From RPQJ01 sp963846315 (GTDB lineage: Bacteria > Pseudomonadota > Gammaproteobacteria > Steroidobacterales > Steroidobacteraceae): a stretch of DNA of 64,000 bases. Position 1 is the first letter of the stretch, and every line of letters starts with the position of its first letter. The stretch covers positions 137,033-201,032 of the forward strand of contig CAWJVM010000013.1 of the NCBI GenBank assembly GCA_963846315.1, read 5' to 3'. The notes below the pieces were generated by a model. The model saw nothing but the letters and a program-made list of their open reading frames with translations, did not search any database and was not told the origin of the DNA. The position numbers were made by a program, and so were the translations under genes. Shown here one piece after another: positions 17,893 to 25,979 of this stretch.

Positions 17893-18404
17893 ACGACCGC
17901 CTCCCGGTCGAGCGTCGCTGCGCCGCTGGCGTGGATGTTGACGACGCGCCGCTCGTGGCCGGGCGAACAGACCTGGATGCGGCCGGGCGCTGCCAGCCGC
18001 CCGCTCTGCGTGAAGCTCAGGAAGAACGCGCCTGCCGCCCCGATCGGCGTCGTCACGATCGACGAAGCCAGCGCCGGAGTTGTCGAGAGAATCAGGTCGC
18101 CCCCATCCACGTCACCCACCGTGCCGTTGTCGATGAATACGATGCGTCCGTCATTCCAGCTCGCGTTGTCGCAGGTGGCAGCGTCCGTACTGGTGCAGAC
18201 GGTGACGCGCTGCCTGCGCATTACCGCCTCGTTGCGGGCCAGCGCGAAGTCGACGACGAGATCGCGCGAACTGCCCGACAGGCGCGACTCCGCCACGAAG
18301 TTGGCGAGCCCGGGCCCGGCGAGGACCAGCAGGACCCCGAGGACCGACAGCGCGATCATCAGCTCCAACAGGGTAAATCCCGTCTGTGCCGGTGCAGGTT
18401 TCAT
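17886..18404 (-). CDS. fimT: GspH/FimT family pseudopilin
   Basis: First gene of the minor pilin operon; 172 residues from the ATG at 18404 (a GTG six codons upstream is an alternative). Prepilin site TG followed by FTLLELMIALSVLGVLLVLA with Glu5. The globular half has the GspH/FimT pattern LARNEAVMRRQRVTVC and ends in a Cys (REAVVC). FimT proteins bind DNA for natural uptake in Legionella and relatives; here the pilus role is inferred. A 101-base gap to gmk could hold its own promoter. Confidence 0.9.
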   Translation of the reverse strand: MKPAPAQTGFTLLELMIALSVLGVLLVLAGPGLANFVAESRLSGSSRDLVVDFALARNEAVMRRQRVTVCTSTDAATCDNASWNDGRIVFIDNGTVGDVDGGDLILSTTPALASSIVTTPIGAAGAFFLSFTQSGRLAAPGRIQVCSPGHERRVVNIHASGAATLDREAVVC

Positions 18405-18505
18405 GAATGCGAATTCTCTCACAACGCGCCAACTTTACTGTGAACGGTTGGCGGAATGTCCCCATCCGTCGACAAGCGAAGCAGACTGTGAACTGATTCA
18501 CGAAT

Positions 18506-19174
18506 TCAGGGCTCGGAACCCCTCGAGCCAGCCAGGGGGTCAGCCGTCAACTGGTTCACCAGCGCGGCGAGCCCGGGGACGCTGCTGCTGACAAGCTCGC
18601 CGCGGCCGTCCACGATCTCGCAGATATCCTCGAGGGCCCGCGCGAAGTTGTCGTTGACCACGACGTAGTCGAACTCGGGCCAGTGCGTCATGTCCGACGC
18701 GGCATCCCGCAACCGGCGCTGAATCACGTCTTCCGCATCGGTGCCGCGTCCCCGCAGCCGCCGTTCGAGCTCGGCGCGCGACGGCGGCAGGATAAAGATG
18801 GACCGGCATTCGGGGAGCGCGCGGCGAATCTGCTGCGCGCCCTGCCAGTCGATTTCAAGGATGAGATCCTGCCCTGCCGCGAGCGAGGCCTCCACCGGGC
18901 CGCGAGCCGTGCCATAGCTGTTGTCGAAGACACGTGCGTGCTCGAGAAACTCGTCGCGTTCAACCATGGCTGCGAACTCGTCCCTCGGCACAAAGAAATA
19001 GTCGCGGCCGTGGATCTCGGTCGGCCGTTGCGGGCGTGTCGTGTACGAAATCGAGAAGCGCAACGCAGGCTTGCGCTCCATGAGGGCGCGCACGAGTGAC
19101 GTCTTGCCGGCGCCCGACGGCGCCGCGATGACGAAGAGGCGGCCGCGGCGGGCGCTCGTGTTCGTTGCAGCCAT
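18506..19174 (-). CDS. gmk: Guanylate kinase
   Basis: Phosphorylates GMP to GDP with ATP. 222 residues with the P-loop APSGAGKTSLVRAL (18-31), the GMP-binding SYTTRPQRPTEIHGRDYFFV, and the lid-region EIDWQGAQQIR. Slightly longer than E. coli (207). Lies 58 bases after yicC. In most gammaproteobacteria rpoZ follows directly; here seven pilus genes intervene. Confidence 0.96.
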   Translation of the reverse strand: MAATNTSARRGRLFVIAAPSGAGKTSLVRALMERKPALRFSISYTTRPQRPTEIHGRDYFFVPRDEFAAMVERDEFLEHARVFDNSYGTARGPVEASLAAGQDLILEIDWQGAQQIRRALPECRSIFILPPSRAELERRLRGRGTDAEDVIQRRLRDAASDMTHWPEFDYVVVNDNFARALEDICEIVDGRGELVSSSVPGLAALVNQLTADPLAGSRGSEP

Positions 19175-19232
19175 GCCGAATTGTAGTCTTGCTGTGTCGT
19201 ATCGTGCCGGCGCTGGGAGACCCCGGCCTGCG

Positions 19233-20102
19233 TCATTCGACGTTCTGGATCTGCTCGCGCATCTGCTCGATCAGGACCTTCATATCCACGGCGGCGCGAG
19301 TGGTGTCGGCATCCTGCGACTTGGACGACAGCGTGTTGGCCTCGCGGTTGAATTCCTGCATCAGGAAATCCAGCCGCCGTCCCGCGGGCTCCTTGGCGTC
19401 GAGGATCTGCAGCGCTTCGGTGACGTGACTGCCCAGCCGATCGAGCTCTTCGGCGAAATCCATCTTGTACGCGAGCAGCACGAGCTCCTGCTCCAGTCGC
19501 GCCGGATCGACGGTACCGCCGAGTTGTGCGACGCGATCGCCGACCCGTTCGCGGATGCGGGCAGCGATCTCGGGCAGGCGCGCGCGCAACTGCCTGACGC
19601 TCTGGTGCAGCGCCTCGCAGCGTCCGTGCAGCATCTCGCGAAGGCGCGCGCCTTCGCGGGCCCGCGACTCGTTGAGTTCGTGGACGGTTTCCTGCAACAG
19701 CTGGATCGCGGCCGCCTGCACCGGTTGCAGGTCGTTCTCTGGTTCGCGGATGACGCCGGGCCAACGCAGCAGCTCGAGCGGGCTCACCGCGGCCAGCGAC
19801 GAGCCGGCCATGGCGGCCACGTCTCGCGCGGTGCGCGCCAGTTGGTCGACCAGGGCACGATTGATCTCGAGCGTGCCGGTCTGCGCAGGCTGCCCTCGCA
19901 GGTAGAGACCGACGTCGACCTTGCCCCGGCGCAGCGCGGCAGAAACGGCCTGCCGGGCATCGCCTTCGAGGCTGCGCAGGTCGTCGGGCAAGCGCAGGGA
20001 AAGCTCCAGATAGCGGTGATTGACCGAGCGGATTTCACACGCGAGGGTGCCCCAGGAGCCCTGGCGCTCGCGCCTCGCGAAGCCGGTCATGCTGCGGATC
20101 AT
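19233..20102 (-). CDS. yicC: YicC family endoribonuclease
   Basis: 289-residue YicC/YloC family protein (E. coli 287); E. coli YicC is an endoribonuclease implicated in sRNA (RyhB) turnover. Start at the ATG at 20102 giving the diagnostic MIRSMTGFAR; the frame is open much further upstream, but that is antisense to the PP2C gene. The C-terminal signature is GRRLDFLMQEFNREANTLSSK followed by DMKVLIEQMREQIQNVE. Divergent from the PP2C gene and leads the yicC-gmk string. Confidence 0.94.
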   Translation of the reverse strand: MIRSMTGFARRERQGSWGTLACEIRSVNHRYLELSLRLPDDLRSLEGDARQAVSAALRRGKVDVGLYLRGQPAQTGTLEINRALVDQLARTARDVAAMAGSSLAAVSPLELLRWPGVIREPENDLQPVQAAAIQLLQETVHELNESRAREGARLREMLHGRCEALHQSVRQLRARLPEIAARIRERVGDRVAQLGGTVDPARLEQELVLLAYKMDFAEELDRLGSHVTEALQILDAKEPAGRRLDFLMQEFNREANTLSSKSQDADTTRAAVDMKVLIEQMREQIQNVE

Positions 20103-20192
20103 GGGGCCTCGACCAGGAGTGCAAAGAAAGCCGACACGCGGCGGCGCTGTATGTGAGCGACGCGAAGTGCTATAAATCACTGCGAATTCTAC

Positions 20193-20966
20193 ATGATAAC
20201 GGGCGTGCCGGAGCGACCCTTGCAGATCGAGCACGCTGACCTGAGCCTCATCGGGCATCGCGAAGAAAACCAGGATCGAGTCGCCATTGCGGACGCCGAC
20301 GGCACCGTGATGCTCGCGGTCGTGGACGGCATGGGCGGCCACGCCGATGGAGCGCGCGCAGCCGAAGTGGCCATGCGCGCCATGCTCAATGAATTCTGGG
20401 AAATGAGCCGGCCGCTGTTCGATCCGGACGGTTTCCTGCATCTCACCGTCGGCCGCGCGCACGAAGCTGTCGTCGCACTCGGCCAGGGTCTGCCCCCGGA
20501 AATCCGCCCTCGCGCGACCTGTGCGCTGTGCCTGGTGCAGGGTTCGAGCGCGTACTGGGCGCACGTGGGCGACAGCCGGATCTATCAGCTGCGTCATGGC
20601 AAGTTGTTCGAGCGCACGCGCGATCACAGCCACGTCGAGCTGCTGCTGCGGGCGGGTCGCATCACCGAGCACCAGGCGCAGGGTCATCCCATGCGCAACT
20701 ACGTCGAATGCTGCATCGGTGGCGATCCCGTTCTGCCGGAAATGACGCTGAGCGGCCGCCGCGCGCTGGCGCCCGGTGACGTGCTCATGCTTTGTTCCGA
20801 CGGGCTGTGGTCCGGGGTGTCGGACGATACTCTCGCGTCACTCAGCACGAGCCCCAGGGACCATCTGCGCGAAGCACTCGTCGCGCTCGGCGAACAGGCC
20901 GTTTCCAATTCCGCGCCCTACTCGGACAATACGTCGGCCGCGGCCGTCCGCTGGCTCGGCCCCTGA
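20193..20966 (+). CDS. PP2C-family serine/threonine protein phosphatase
   Basis: Metal-dependent phosphatase of the Stp1/PrpC type, 257 residues. The metal-binding motifs are in order: REENQDR (23-29), VVDGMGGHADG (43-53), AHVGDSRIYQLRHG (about 122-135), CSDGLWSGVSDD (about 200-211) and SDNTSAAAVRW at the end. It is the first gene of the rightward PP2C-rph-rdgB-hemW run. No partner kinase is visible in the window, so its substrate is unknown. Confidence 0.92.
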   Translation: MITGVPERPLQIEHADLSLIGHREENQDRVAIADADGTVMLAVVDGMGGHADGARAAEVAMRAMLNEFWEMSRPLFDPDGFLHLTVGRAHEAVVALGQGLPPEIRPRATCALCLVQGSSAYWAHVGDSRIYQLRHGKLFERTRDHSHVELLLRAGRITEHQAQGHPMRNYVECCIGGDPVLPEMTLSGRRALAPGDVLMLCSDGLWSGVSDDTLASLSTSPRDHLREALVALGEQAVSNSAPYSDNTSAAAVRWLGP

Positions 20967-20968
20967 GG

Positions 20969-21019
20969 TAGTGATTAGTGACTAATCACTAGTCACTAGT
21001 CACTAGTCACTAATCACTT
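20969..21019. repeat. Inverted heptamer array (TAGTGAC / TAGTCAC) before rph
   Basis: Directly after the PP2C stop are two heptamers TAGTGAT and TAGTGAC, then an inverted run TAATCAC, TAGTCAC, TAGTCAC, TAGTCAC, TAATCAC ending TTCC just before the rph ribosome-binding site. Period is exactly seven. The design (G-type units, then complementary C-type units, then TTCC) is that of the two TAACCCC elements, but the unit sequence differs and there is no long core. Confidence 0.85.
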
Positions 21020-21032
21020 CCTGGAGATCACC

Positions 21033-21794
21033 TTGAGACCAAGTGGCCGCGCGCCCGACCAACTGCGTCCCGTCCGCATCACGCGCGGCTTCACCAAGCA
21101 CGCGGAGGGTTCGGTGCTGGTCGAATTCGGCGATACGCGAGTGCTCGTCACGGCGACCGTCGAGGAAGGCGTGCCCGGCTTCATGCGCGGCAAGGGCGAA
21201 GGCTGGATCACGGCCGAGTACGGCATGTTGCCGCGCTCGACGCACACCCGCAGCGCGCGTGAAGCGGCGCGCGGCAAGCAGGGCGGGCGCACGCTCGAGA
21301 TCCAGCGCCTGATCGGGCGCTCGTTGCGTGCGGTCGTCGACATGCGTGCGCTCGGCGAACGCACTGTCACGCTCGATTGCGACGTCTTGCAGGCCGATGG
21401 CGGCACGCGCACGGCCTCCATCACCGGCGCCTACGTGGCGCTTGCCGATGCCATGAATACGCTCGTTCGCCGCCGGTCGCTCACGGCGAGTCCGCTGCAC
21501 GGACAGATCGCCGCGGTCTCGGTGGGGATCGTGCGTGGCGAGCCGGTCGTGGATCTCGACTACATCGAGGACTCATCGGCCGAGACGGACATGAATGTCG
21601 TGATGAACAACGGTGGCGGTTTCGTCGAGGTGCAAGGCACCGCCGAAGGCCATGCCTTTCGCCGTCACGAACTCGACCAGTTGCTCGACCTCGCGTCGAA
21701 CTCGTGCCAGCAGCTCTTCGCCCGGCAGCTCGAAGCGCTGCAGGTTCCGCTCGCGGTGTTTCCGGAAGCAGCGTCGCGAGGCAAGGCACGCTGA
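21033..21794 (+). CDS. rph: Ribonuclease PH
   Basis: Phosphorolytic 3'-5' exoribonuclease that trims tRNA 3' ends. Start is a TTG (21033) with GGAG about seven bases upstream, giving 253 residues (E. coli 238). Family motifs: RPSGRAPDQLRPV at the start, RSARE, the phosphate-site GRSLRAVVD, and CDVLQADGGTRTASITG. A heptamer array lies between the PP2C stop and this gene. Followed by rdgB after seven bases. Confidence 0.96.
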   Translation: MRPSGRAPDQLRPVRITRGFTKHAEGSVLVEFGDTRVLVTATVEEGVPGFMRGKGEGWITAEYGMLPRSTHTRSAREAARGKQGGRTLEIQRLIGRSLRAVVDMRALGERTVTLDCDVLQADGGTRTASITGAYVALADAMNTLVRRRSLTASPLHGQIAAVSVGIVRGEPVVDLDYIEDSSAETDMNVVMNNGGGFVEVQGTAEGHAFRRHELDQLLDLASNSCQQLFARQLEALQVPLAVFPEAASRGKAR

Positions 21795-21801
21795 GGCGTT
21801 C

Positions 21802-22410
21802 GTGAGCATTCCGGCGCGACTGGTCCTGGCCACCGGCAATGCCGGCAAGCTGCGCGAAATGCGCGAGATCCTCGCGCGCTGGCAGGTGGACGTCCGCTCG
21901 CTCGCCGAGTTCACGCAGGAGTCTGCGGACGAAACCGGCCTGACCTTCGTCGAAAACGCGCTGCTCAAGGCGCGCTTCGCTGCGCGTGTCTCCGGGCTGC
22001 CGGCCATCGCCGACGATTCCGGTCTCGAAGTGGATGCGCTGCACGGCGCCCCCGGCATCTACTCGGCTCGGTACGCGGGTTCCGCCGGCGACGACGCGGC
22101 CAATAATGCCAGGCTCCTGCTCGAACTCGAGTCGGTTGCGGACGCCGCGCGCACTGCGCGTTATCGCTGTGCGATGGTCTACCTGCGCTGGCCGGAAGAC
22201 CCGTCGCCCGTGATTGCGCAGGCCGCCTGGGCTGGCCGCATCGGCCGGGTCGCGCGGGGCACGGGAGGGTTCGGCTACGACCCGCTATTTCTCGTGGACG
22301 ACGGTGCGTGCACCGCTGCCGAACTTTCCGCTGCCGACAAGAACCTGCGCAGTCATCGCGGCCTGGCGCTGCGCAGCCTGGTCAACGCACTCGCGTCCGG
22401 CGCACCATGA
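21802..22410 (+). CDS. rdgB: dITP/XTP pyrophosphatase RdgB
   Basis: House-cleaning nucleotidase that hydrolyses dITP, ITP and XTP to monophosphates. GTG start at 21802 with GAGG five bases before it; 202 residues. Signatures: LVLATGNAGKLREM (substrate binding), FVENALLKAR, ADDSGLEVDAL (catalytic Asp) and GFGYDPLF. Its stop overlaps the hemW start as ATGA. Confidence 0.95.
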   Translation: MSIPARLVLATGNAGKLREMREILARWQVDVRSLAEFTQESADETGLTFVENALLKARFAARVSGLPAIADDSGLEVDALHGAPGIYSARYAGSAGDDAANNARLLLELESVADAARTARYRCAMVYLRWPEDPSPVIAQAAWAGRIGRVARGTGGFGYDPLFLVDDGACTAAELSAADKNLRSHRGLALRSLVNALASGAP

Positions 22411-23570
22411 TCGATGCGCGAAAGATACCGCTGGCGCTGTACGTGCACCTGCCGTGGTGCGTCCGCAAGTGCCCCTACTGCGACTTCAATTCACACGCGG
22501 TGCCGGCGGGGGGCATCGCCGAACAGGCGTACGTCACGGCTCTGCAGCGTGACCTCGAACACGCTGCTGCGAGCGCCGCAGGCCGCGAGCTCGTGTCGGT
22601 CTTCTTCGGCGGCGGCACACCGAGCCTGTTCAGCCCGGCAGCCATCGAGCGCGTACTCGAGCAAGCCCGGGGGTTGCTGCCGTTTGCTGCGGACATCGAG
22701 ATCACTCTCGAGGCGAATCCCGGCACCATCGAGCATGGCCGGTTCAGCGAGTACGCCGCCGCAGGTGTGAATCGCGTGTCGGTGGGCGCGCAGAGCTTCG
22801 ACGACGAGCGGCTGGCGGTCCTCGGCCGCATCCACGGCGCGAGCGACACGGCACGCGCCGTGGACGAGCTGCGTGCTGCCGGCATCGACAACTTCAATCT
22901 CGACCTGATGTACGCACTCCCGGGCCAGGACCTGCGTGGCGCGCTGACGGACGTCGAGCGTGCAATCGCACTCGGACCCACGCACCTGTCGCATTACCAG
23001 CTCACGCTGGAGCCCGACACGCCGTTCGCCAGGCGACCGCCGCCGCAGCTGCCCGACGACGAGCTGGCCTGGACGATGCAGGTCGAATGCCAGGCACTGT
23101 TGGACACTGCCGGCTTCGAGCAGTACGAAGTCTCGGGCTACGCCCGTCGCGGGCGGCGTTGCCGGCATAACCTCGTTTACTGGGAGTACGGCGACTACCT
23201 CGGTGTGGGCGCCGGCGCGCATGGCAAGCTCACCTCGGTCGCCACGGGCGAGATCGAACGCACTGTCCGCGTTCGGCATCCTGCGACCTATCTCGCGGCC
23301 ATCACGCCCCCGGAACGCCTTGCCGAAGTCCGGACAGTGCCCGCATCGGACCTGCCGTTCGAATTCACGCTCAACGCACTCCGCCTGGTCGAAGGCTTTA
23401 CGGACCGGCTGTTCGAGGAACGGACCGGGCTATCAATTGTGGAGCTGCAGGAACCGATCGAGCAGGCCGAGGCTCGCGGGTTGCTCGCAAGGCGCGATGG
23501 TCGGTGGCAGCCAAGCGCGCGGGGACGACAATTTCTGAATGATCTGCAGGGGCTATTTCTCCCTGTTTGA
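22407..23570 (+). CDS. hemW: Radical SAM heme chaperone HemW
   Basis: HemW, formerly annotated as oxygen-independent coproporphyrinogen oxidase; it binds haem and delivers it to respiratory proteins. 387 residues from the ATG at 22407. The cluster motif is CVRKCPYCDF; the CxxxCxxC set is followed by FGGGTPSLF and GAQSFDDERL. The fourth Cys of true HemN coproporphyrinogen oxidases is not present after the cluster motif, which supports HemW. Last gene of the phosphatase-rph-rdgB-hemW run. Confidence 0.93.
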   Translation: MIDARKIPLALYVHLPWCVRKCPYCDFNSHAVPAGGIAEQAYVTALQRDLEHAAASAAGRELVSVFFGGGTPSLFSPAAIERVLEQARGLLPFAADIEITLEANPGTIEHGRFSEYAAAGVNRVSVGAQSFDDERLAVLGRIHGASDTARAVDELRAAGIDNFNLDLMYALPGQDLRGALTDVERAIALGPTHLSHYQLTLEPDTPFARRPPPQLPDDELAWTMQVECQALLDTAGFEQYEVSGYARRGRRCRHNLVYWEYGDYLGVGAGAHGKLTSVATGEIERTVRVRHPATYLAAITPPERLAEVRTVPASDLPFEFTLNALRLVEGFTDRLFEERTGLSIVELQEPIEQAEARGLLARRDGRWQPSARGRQFLNDLQGLFLPV

Positions 23571-23962
23571 CAGAGATTTAGCAGCGTTTCGCAGACCAAC
23601 CGCCTGCATCTGCGCAGCCCCTAGGGCCCGAATGGGCTTGCGCGCCGTCATCGTATGGAGTACCCAAAATCCAGTTATGCACAACGCCCCTGGTGTCGAT
23701 GGACTTTCGGCGGGTTACGACCTGTAGCGAAAGTGAAACGTTAGGCGATGCTCATAAACCATTGATTTAAATATATAAATAGGCATGGTCATTTTTTGAC
23801 CAATGCAGAAATTGCCGCTTCTCGCACGGCGGAAGGTCGGTAGTCAGCCCATTCATCCACACAGTTATCCACAGGTTTTGTGGATAACATCTGTCAAATT
23901 GGCGTGCAGCAGATGATTGAGAGTCAGTCCGAGCAGCTACTGCGGGTTCGGCGTGATGCCGC
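23571..23962. other. Origin-like intergenic region: DnaA boxes, IHF-type site, AT-rich unwinding-like stretch
   Basis: The hemW-rpmE gap carries no gene. It contains one DnaA box TTATGCACA (23675-23683), a perfect box TTATCCACA (23865-23873), a perfect inverted box TGTGGATAA (23879-23887) and a one-mismatch box TCATCCACA (23853-23861). On the minus strand AATCAATGGTTTA (23767-23755) fits the IHF consensus. It abuts the most AT-rich stretch of the window, GATTTAAATATATAAATAG (23764-23782). TGGTCA/TGACCA forms a small hairpin at about 23785-23802. Together these are the parts of an oriC; the neighbouring genes are not those usual beside oriC (dnaA, mnmG, rpmH), so a DnaA-titration site is the main alternative. 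Confidence 0.5.
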
Positions 23963-23991
23963 TTGTCGATTCCGGTGCCTGTCCCTATAAT
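23963..23991 (+). promoter_or_regulatory. Sigma-70 promoter of rpmE
   Basis: TTGTCG (23963-23968), a 17-base spacer and a perfect TATAAT (23986-23991) precede rpmE by 37 bases. This is the best-scoring sigma-70 promoter seen by eye in the window. Confidence 0.75.
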
Positions 23992-24028
23992 TCGCGCCCC
24001 TCTTTTGAACCTGCCTGGAAGCTGCGCC

Positions 24029-24244
24029 ATGAAAGACGCGATCCATCCGAACTACAAGGCGATCAACGTCACCTGCAGCTGCGGCAATACGTTCGAGACG
24101 CGTTCCACGCTGGGCCAGGACCTGCAGATCGAAGTCTGCTCGAACTGCCACCCGTTCTACACGGGCAAGCAGAAGATGGTGGACACGGGCGGCCGCGTCG
24201 ACCGCTTCCGCAAGAAGTATGCGACGGGCGCTGCCAAGGCCTGA
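24029..24244 (+). CDS. rpmE: 50S ribosomal protein L31 (zinc-binding form)
   Basis: Ribosomal protein L31, 71 residues from the ATG at 24029 (MKDAIHPNYKAINVTCSCGN); the frame upstream covers the promoter and is not part of the gene. It is the zinc-containing C+ type: Cys16, Cys18, Cys37 and Cys40 (CSCG and CSNCHPFYTGKQK). GGAAG lies eight bases before the start. Monocistronic: strong promoter before, intrinsic terminator after. Confidence 0.96.
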   Translation: MKDAIHPNYKAINVTCSCGNTFETRSTLGQDLQIEVCSNCHPFYTGKQKMVDTGGRVDRFRKKYATGAAKA

Positions 24245-24286
24245 TTGACCCTCCAGCGCCCGGCCTCGGCCGGCGCGCGGACGACG

Positions 24287-24319
24287 ACGGGGCGCCTTTG
24301 TGCGCCCCGTTCGTTTTTT
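24287..24319 (+). terminator. Intrinsic terminator after rpmE
   Basis: A 9-bp perfect stem ACGGGGCGC / GCGCCCCGT with loop CTTTGT is followed by TCGTTTTTT. It lies 43 bases after the rpmE stop. Confidence 0.9.
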
Positions 24320-24402
24320 GGGATGCTTTTACCGATGAGACCGGAACTTTCTGGCAGCAGCAGCGCACTCTAGACTGAGCAACCCTGGATCCGGAGCAAG
24401 CC

Positions 24403-25887
24403 ATGCCGCGACTGCGTTCCCTGCTGCCCATGCTGGCCCTGTCGGTGGCAGGCAGCATGGCTCTGCTGGGTGCCAGCGTGGCTACGGCGGCCAGCAGCGG
24501 CGCCGTTCCCGCGACGACGGGTGACGCCAAGGCCAATGAGGCGGCACGCCAGCGACACCTGAAGATCCTGCAGGAAGTGGGTCGCTACGATGACGAGCGC
24601 CTGCAGCAGTACGTCAATGAGATCGGTCAGCGCATCGCCGCCAGGAGTGACCGCCCGGACCTGACTTACACGTTCACGGTCCTCGACAGCGAACAGGTGA
24701 ACGCCTTTGCGGACCCTGGTGGCTACATCTACGTCTATCGCGGCTTGCTCCCGTACCTCAGTTCCGAGGCCGAGCTGGCGGCTACCCTCGGCCACGAGAT
24801 CGGCCATGTCACGGCCCGTCACAGCGCCCACCGGCAGGCCGGTGCAACCGCTGCCAACGTCGGTGCCACGCTGATCGGCATCCTCACGGGCAGTCCCGAC
24901 CTGATGAACGTCGCCGGCATGGCAGGCGGTGCGATGGTGATGGGCTACTCGCGGGAGCAGGAATCCGAGGCGGACCAGTTGGGCGTGAAGTTCATCAGTC
25001 GCGTCGGTTACGAGCCGGGAGCGATGGCCGATTCGCTCAAGCATTTCTGGAACCTCGAGCAGTTCGAACTGCAGAGCGCACGCGAGGAGAATCGTAGCCC
25101 GAATCCGCACGGAGGCCTGTTTTCGTCGCACCCGGACACCGACAAGCGAATTGGCGAACTGGGGGTATCGGTCGGCAAGAATGTCGCCAGCACGGGCGAG
25201 TACCTGTCTGCGAACCGGGACGTCTATCTCGCCAACATCAATGGGCTTGCCTTCGGCACCAGCGGGACCCAAGGCGTCGTTCGTGGTTCACGGTTCTATC
25301 ACGGCGGCATGGGCGTCACCCTGGCCTTCCCGAGTGGCTGGATTGTCGATAACCAGCCCAGCAAGCTGATCGCCCACGGCCCCGCCAATGACAAGATGAT
25401 CGACGTCAGCGCCCAGCCGATCCCGCCCAACATGGCGCCGAAGGAGTTTCTCGGGCGCTTGTTGCGGGGCCAGGCGAGCACGGCCGCCGAACCGCTCGAA
25501 TTCAATGGCCTCAGCGGCTATCGCGCCAACCTGCGCAGCACTGGGTTGCCGTGGGGCAACAAGGGTCCCGCATCGGTGGCGGTCGTTTACAACAACGGGC
25601 TGGCCTATATTTTCCTGGGCGCGACCCGGATCGCGACCGAATTCGGCAGCTTCGAGCCGATTTTTGTCTCCAGCGTCAAGACCTTCCGCCGCTTGCGGGA
25701 CAACGAGTACGCGGCGGCCGAGCCGGAGCGGATCCGCGTGGTCGAGGCAGGTCCGGACACCCGGATCGAGCAACTGGCGCAGAAATCACCGACCACGAGG
25801 TACCCGGTCGAAGAACTGCGGCTCCTGAACGGCCTCTATCCGGACAAGGAACCCACACCCGGTCAGAAGCTGAAGATAGTGGAGTAG
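24403..25887 (+). CDS. Periplasmic M48 family metalloprotease with C-terminal LysM-like domain
   Basis: 494-residue exported zinc protease of the M48 (Ste24/BepA-like) family. Signal peptide within 1-30. The metal site is HEIGH (His131, Glu132, His135) with the third ligand in EQESEADQLG; DPGGYIYVYRGLLPYL is another M48 feature. Residues after about 290 form a second domain unlike BepA TPR repeats, and the last 50 (VVEAGPDTRIEQLAQ to the end) resemble a LysM module, suggesting contact with peptidoglycan. A role in envelope quality control is inferred from family. GGAG stands eight bases before the ATG. Confidence 0.87.
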   Translation: MPRLRSLLPMLALSVAGSMALLGASVATAASSGAVPATTGDAKANEAARQRHLKILQEVGRYDDERLQQYVNEIGQRIAARSDRPDLTYTFTVLDSEQVNAFADPGGYIYVYRGLLPYLSSEAELAATLGHEIGHVTARHSAHRQAGATAANVGATLIGILTGSPDLMNVAGMAGGAMVMGYSREQESEADQLGVKFISRVGYEPGAMADSLKHFWNLEQFELQSAREENRSPNPHGGLFSSHPDTDKRIGELGVSVGKNVASTGEYLSANRDVYLANINGLAFGTSGTQGVVRGSRFYHGGMGVTLAFPSGWIVDNQPSKLIAHGPANDKMIDVSAQPIPPNMAPKEFLGRLLRGQASTAAEPLEFNGLSGYRANLRSTGLPWGNKGPASVAVVYNNGLAYIFLGATRIATEFGSFEPIFVSSVKTFRRLRDNEYAAAEPERIRVVEAGPDTRIEQLAQKSPTTRYPVEELRLLNGLYPDKEPTPGQKLKIVE

Positions 25888-25913
25888 TCCGATCTTGAAC
25901 AAACTTTGCTGCC

Positions 25914-25975
25914 GTGCAAACCTGACTGGCCAACCCCGAGTCACCGGGGCGCGAGTGTCGATACGGGGTTTGCAC
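25914..25975 (+). promoter_or_regulatory. Structured leader overlapping the gltA start region
   Basis: GTGCAAACC (25914-25922) is fully complementary to GGTTTGCAC (25967-25975), four bases before the gltA ATG. Between them CCCCG (25934-25938) pairs with CGGGG (25945-25949). The closing stem would occupy the ribosome-binding region, so it could control gltA translation. No match to a known riboswitch was recognised. Confidence 0.45.
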
Positions 25976-25979
25976 CACG

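Noticed and set aside
20103..20687. N-terminal extension of YicC
   Set aside because: Antisense to the PP2C phosphatase gene; MIRSMTGFAR at 20102 is the family start.
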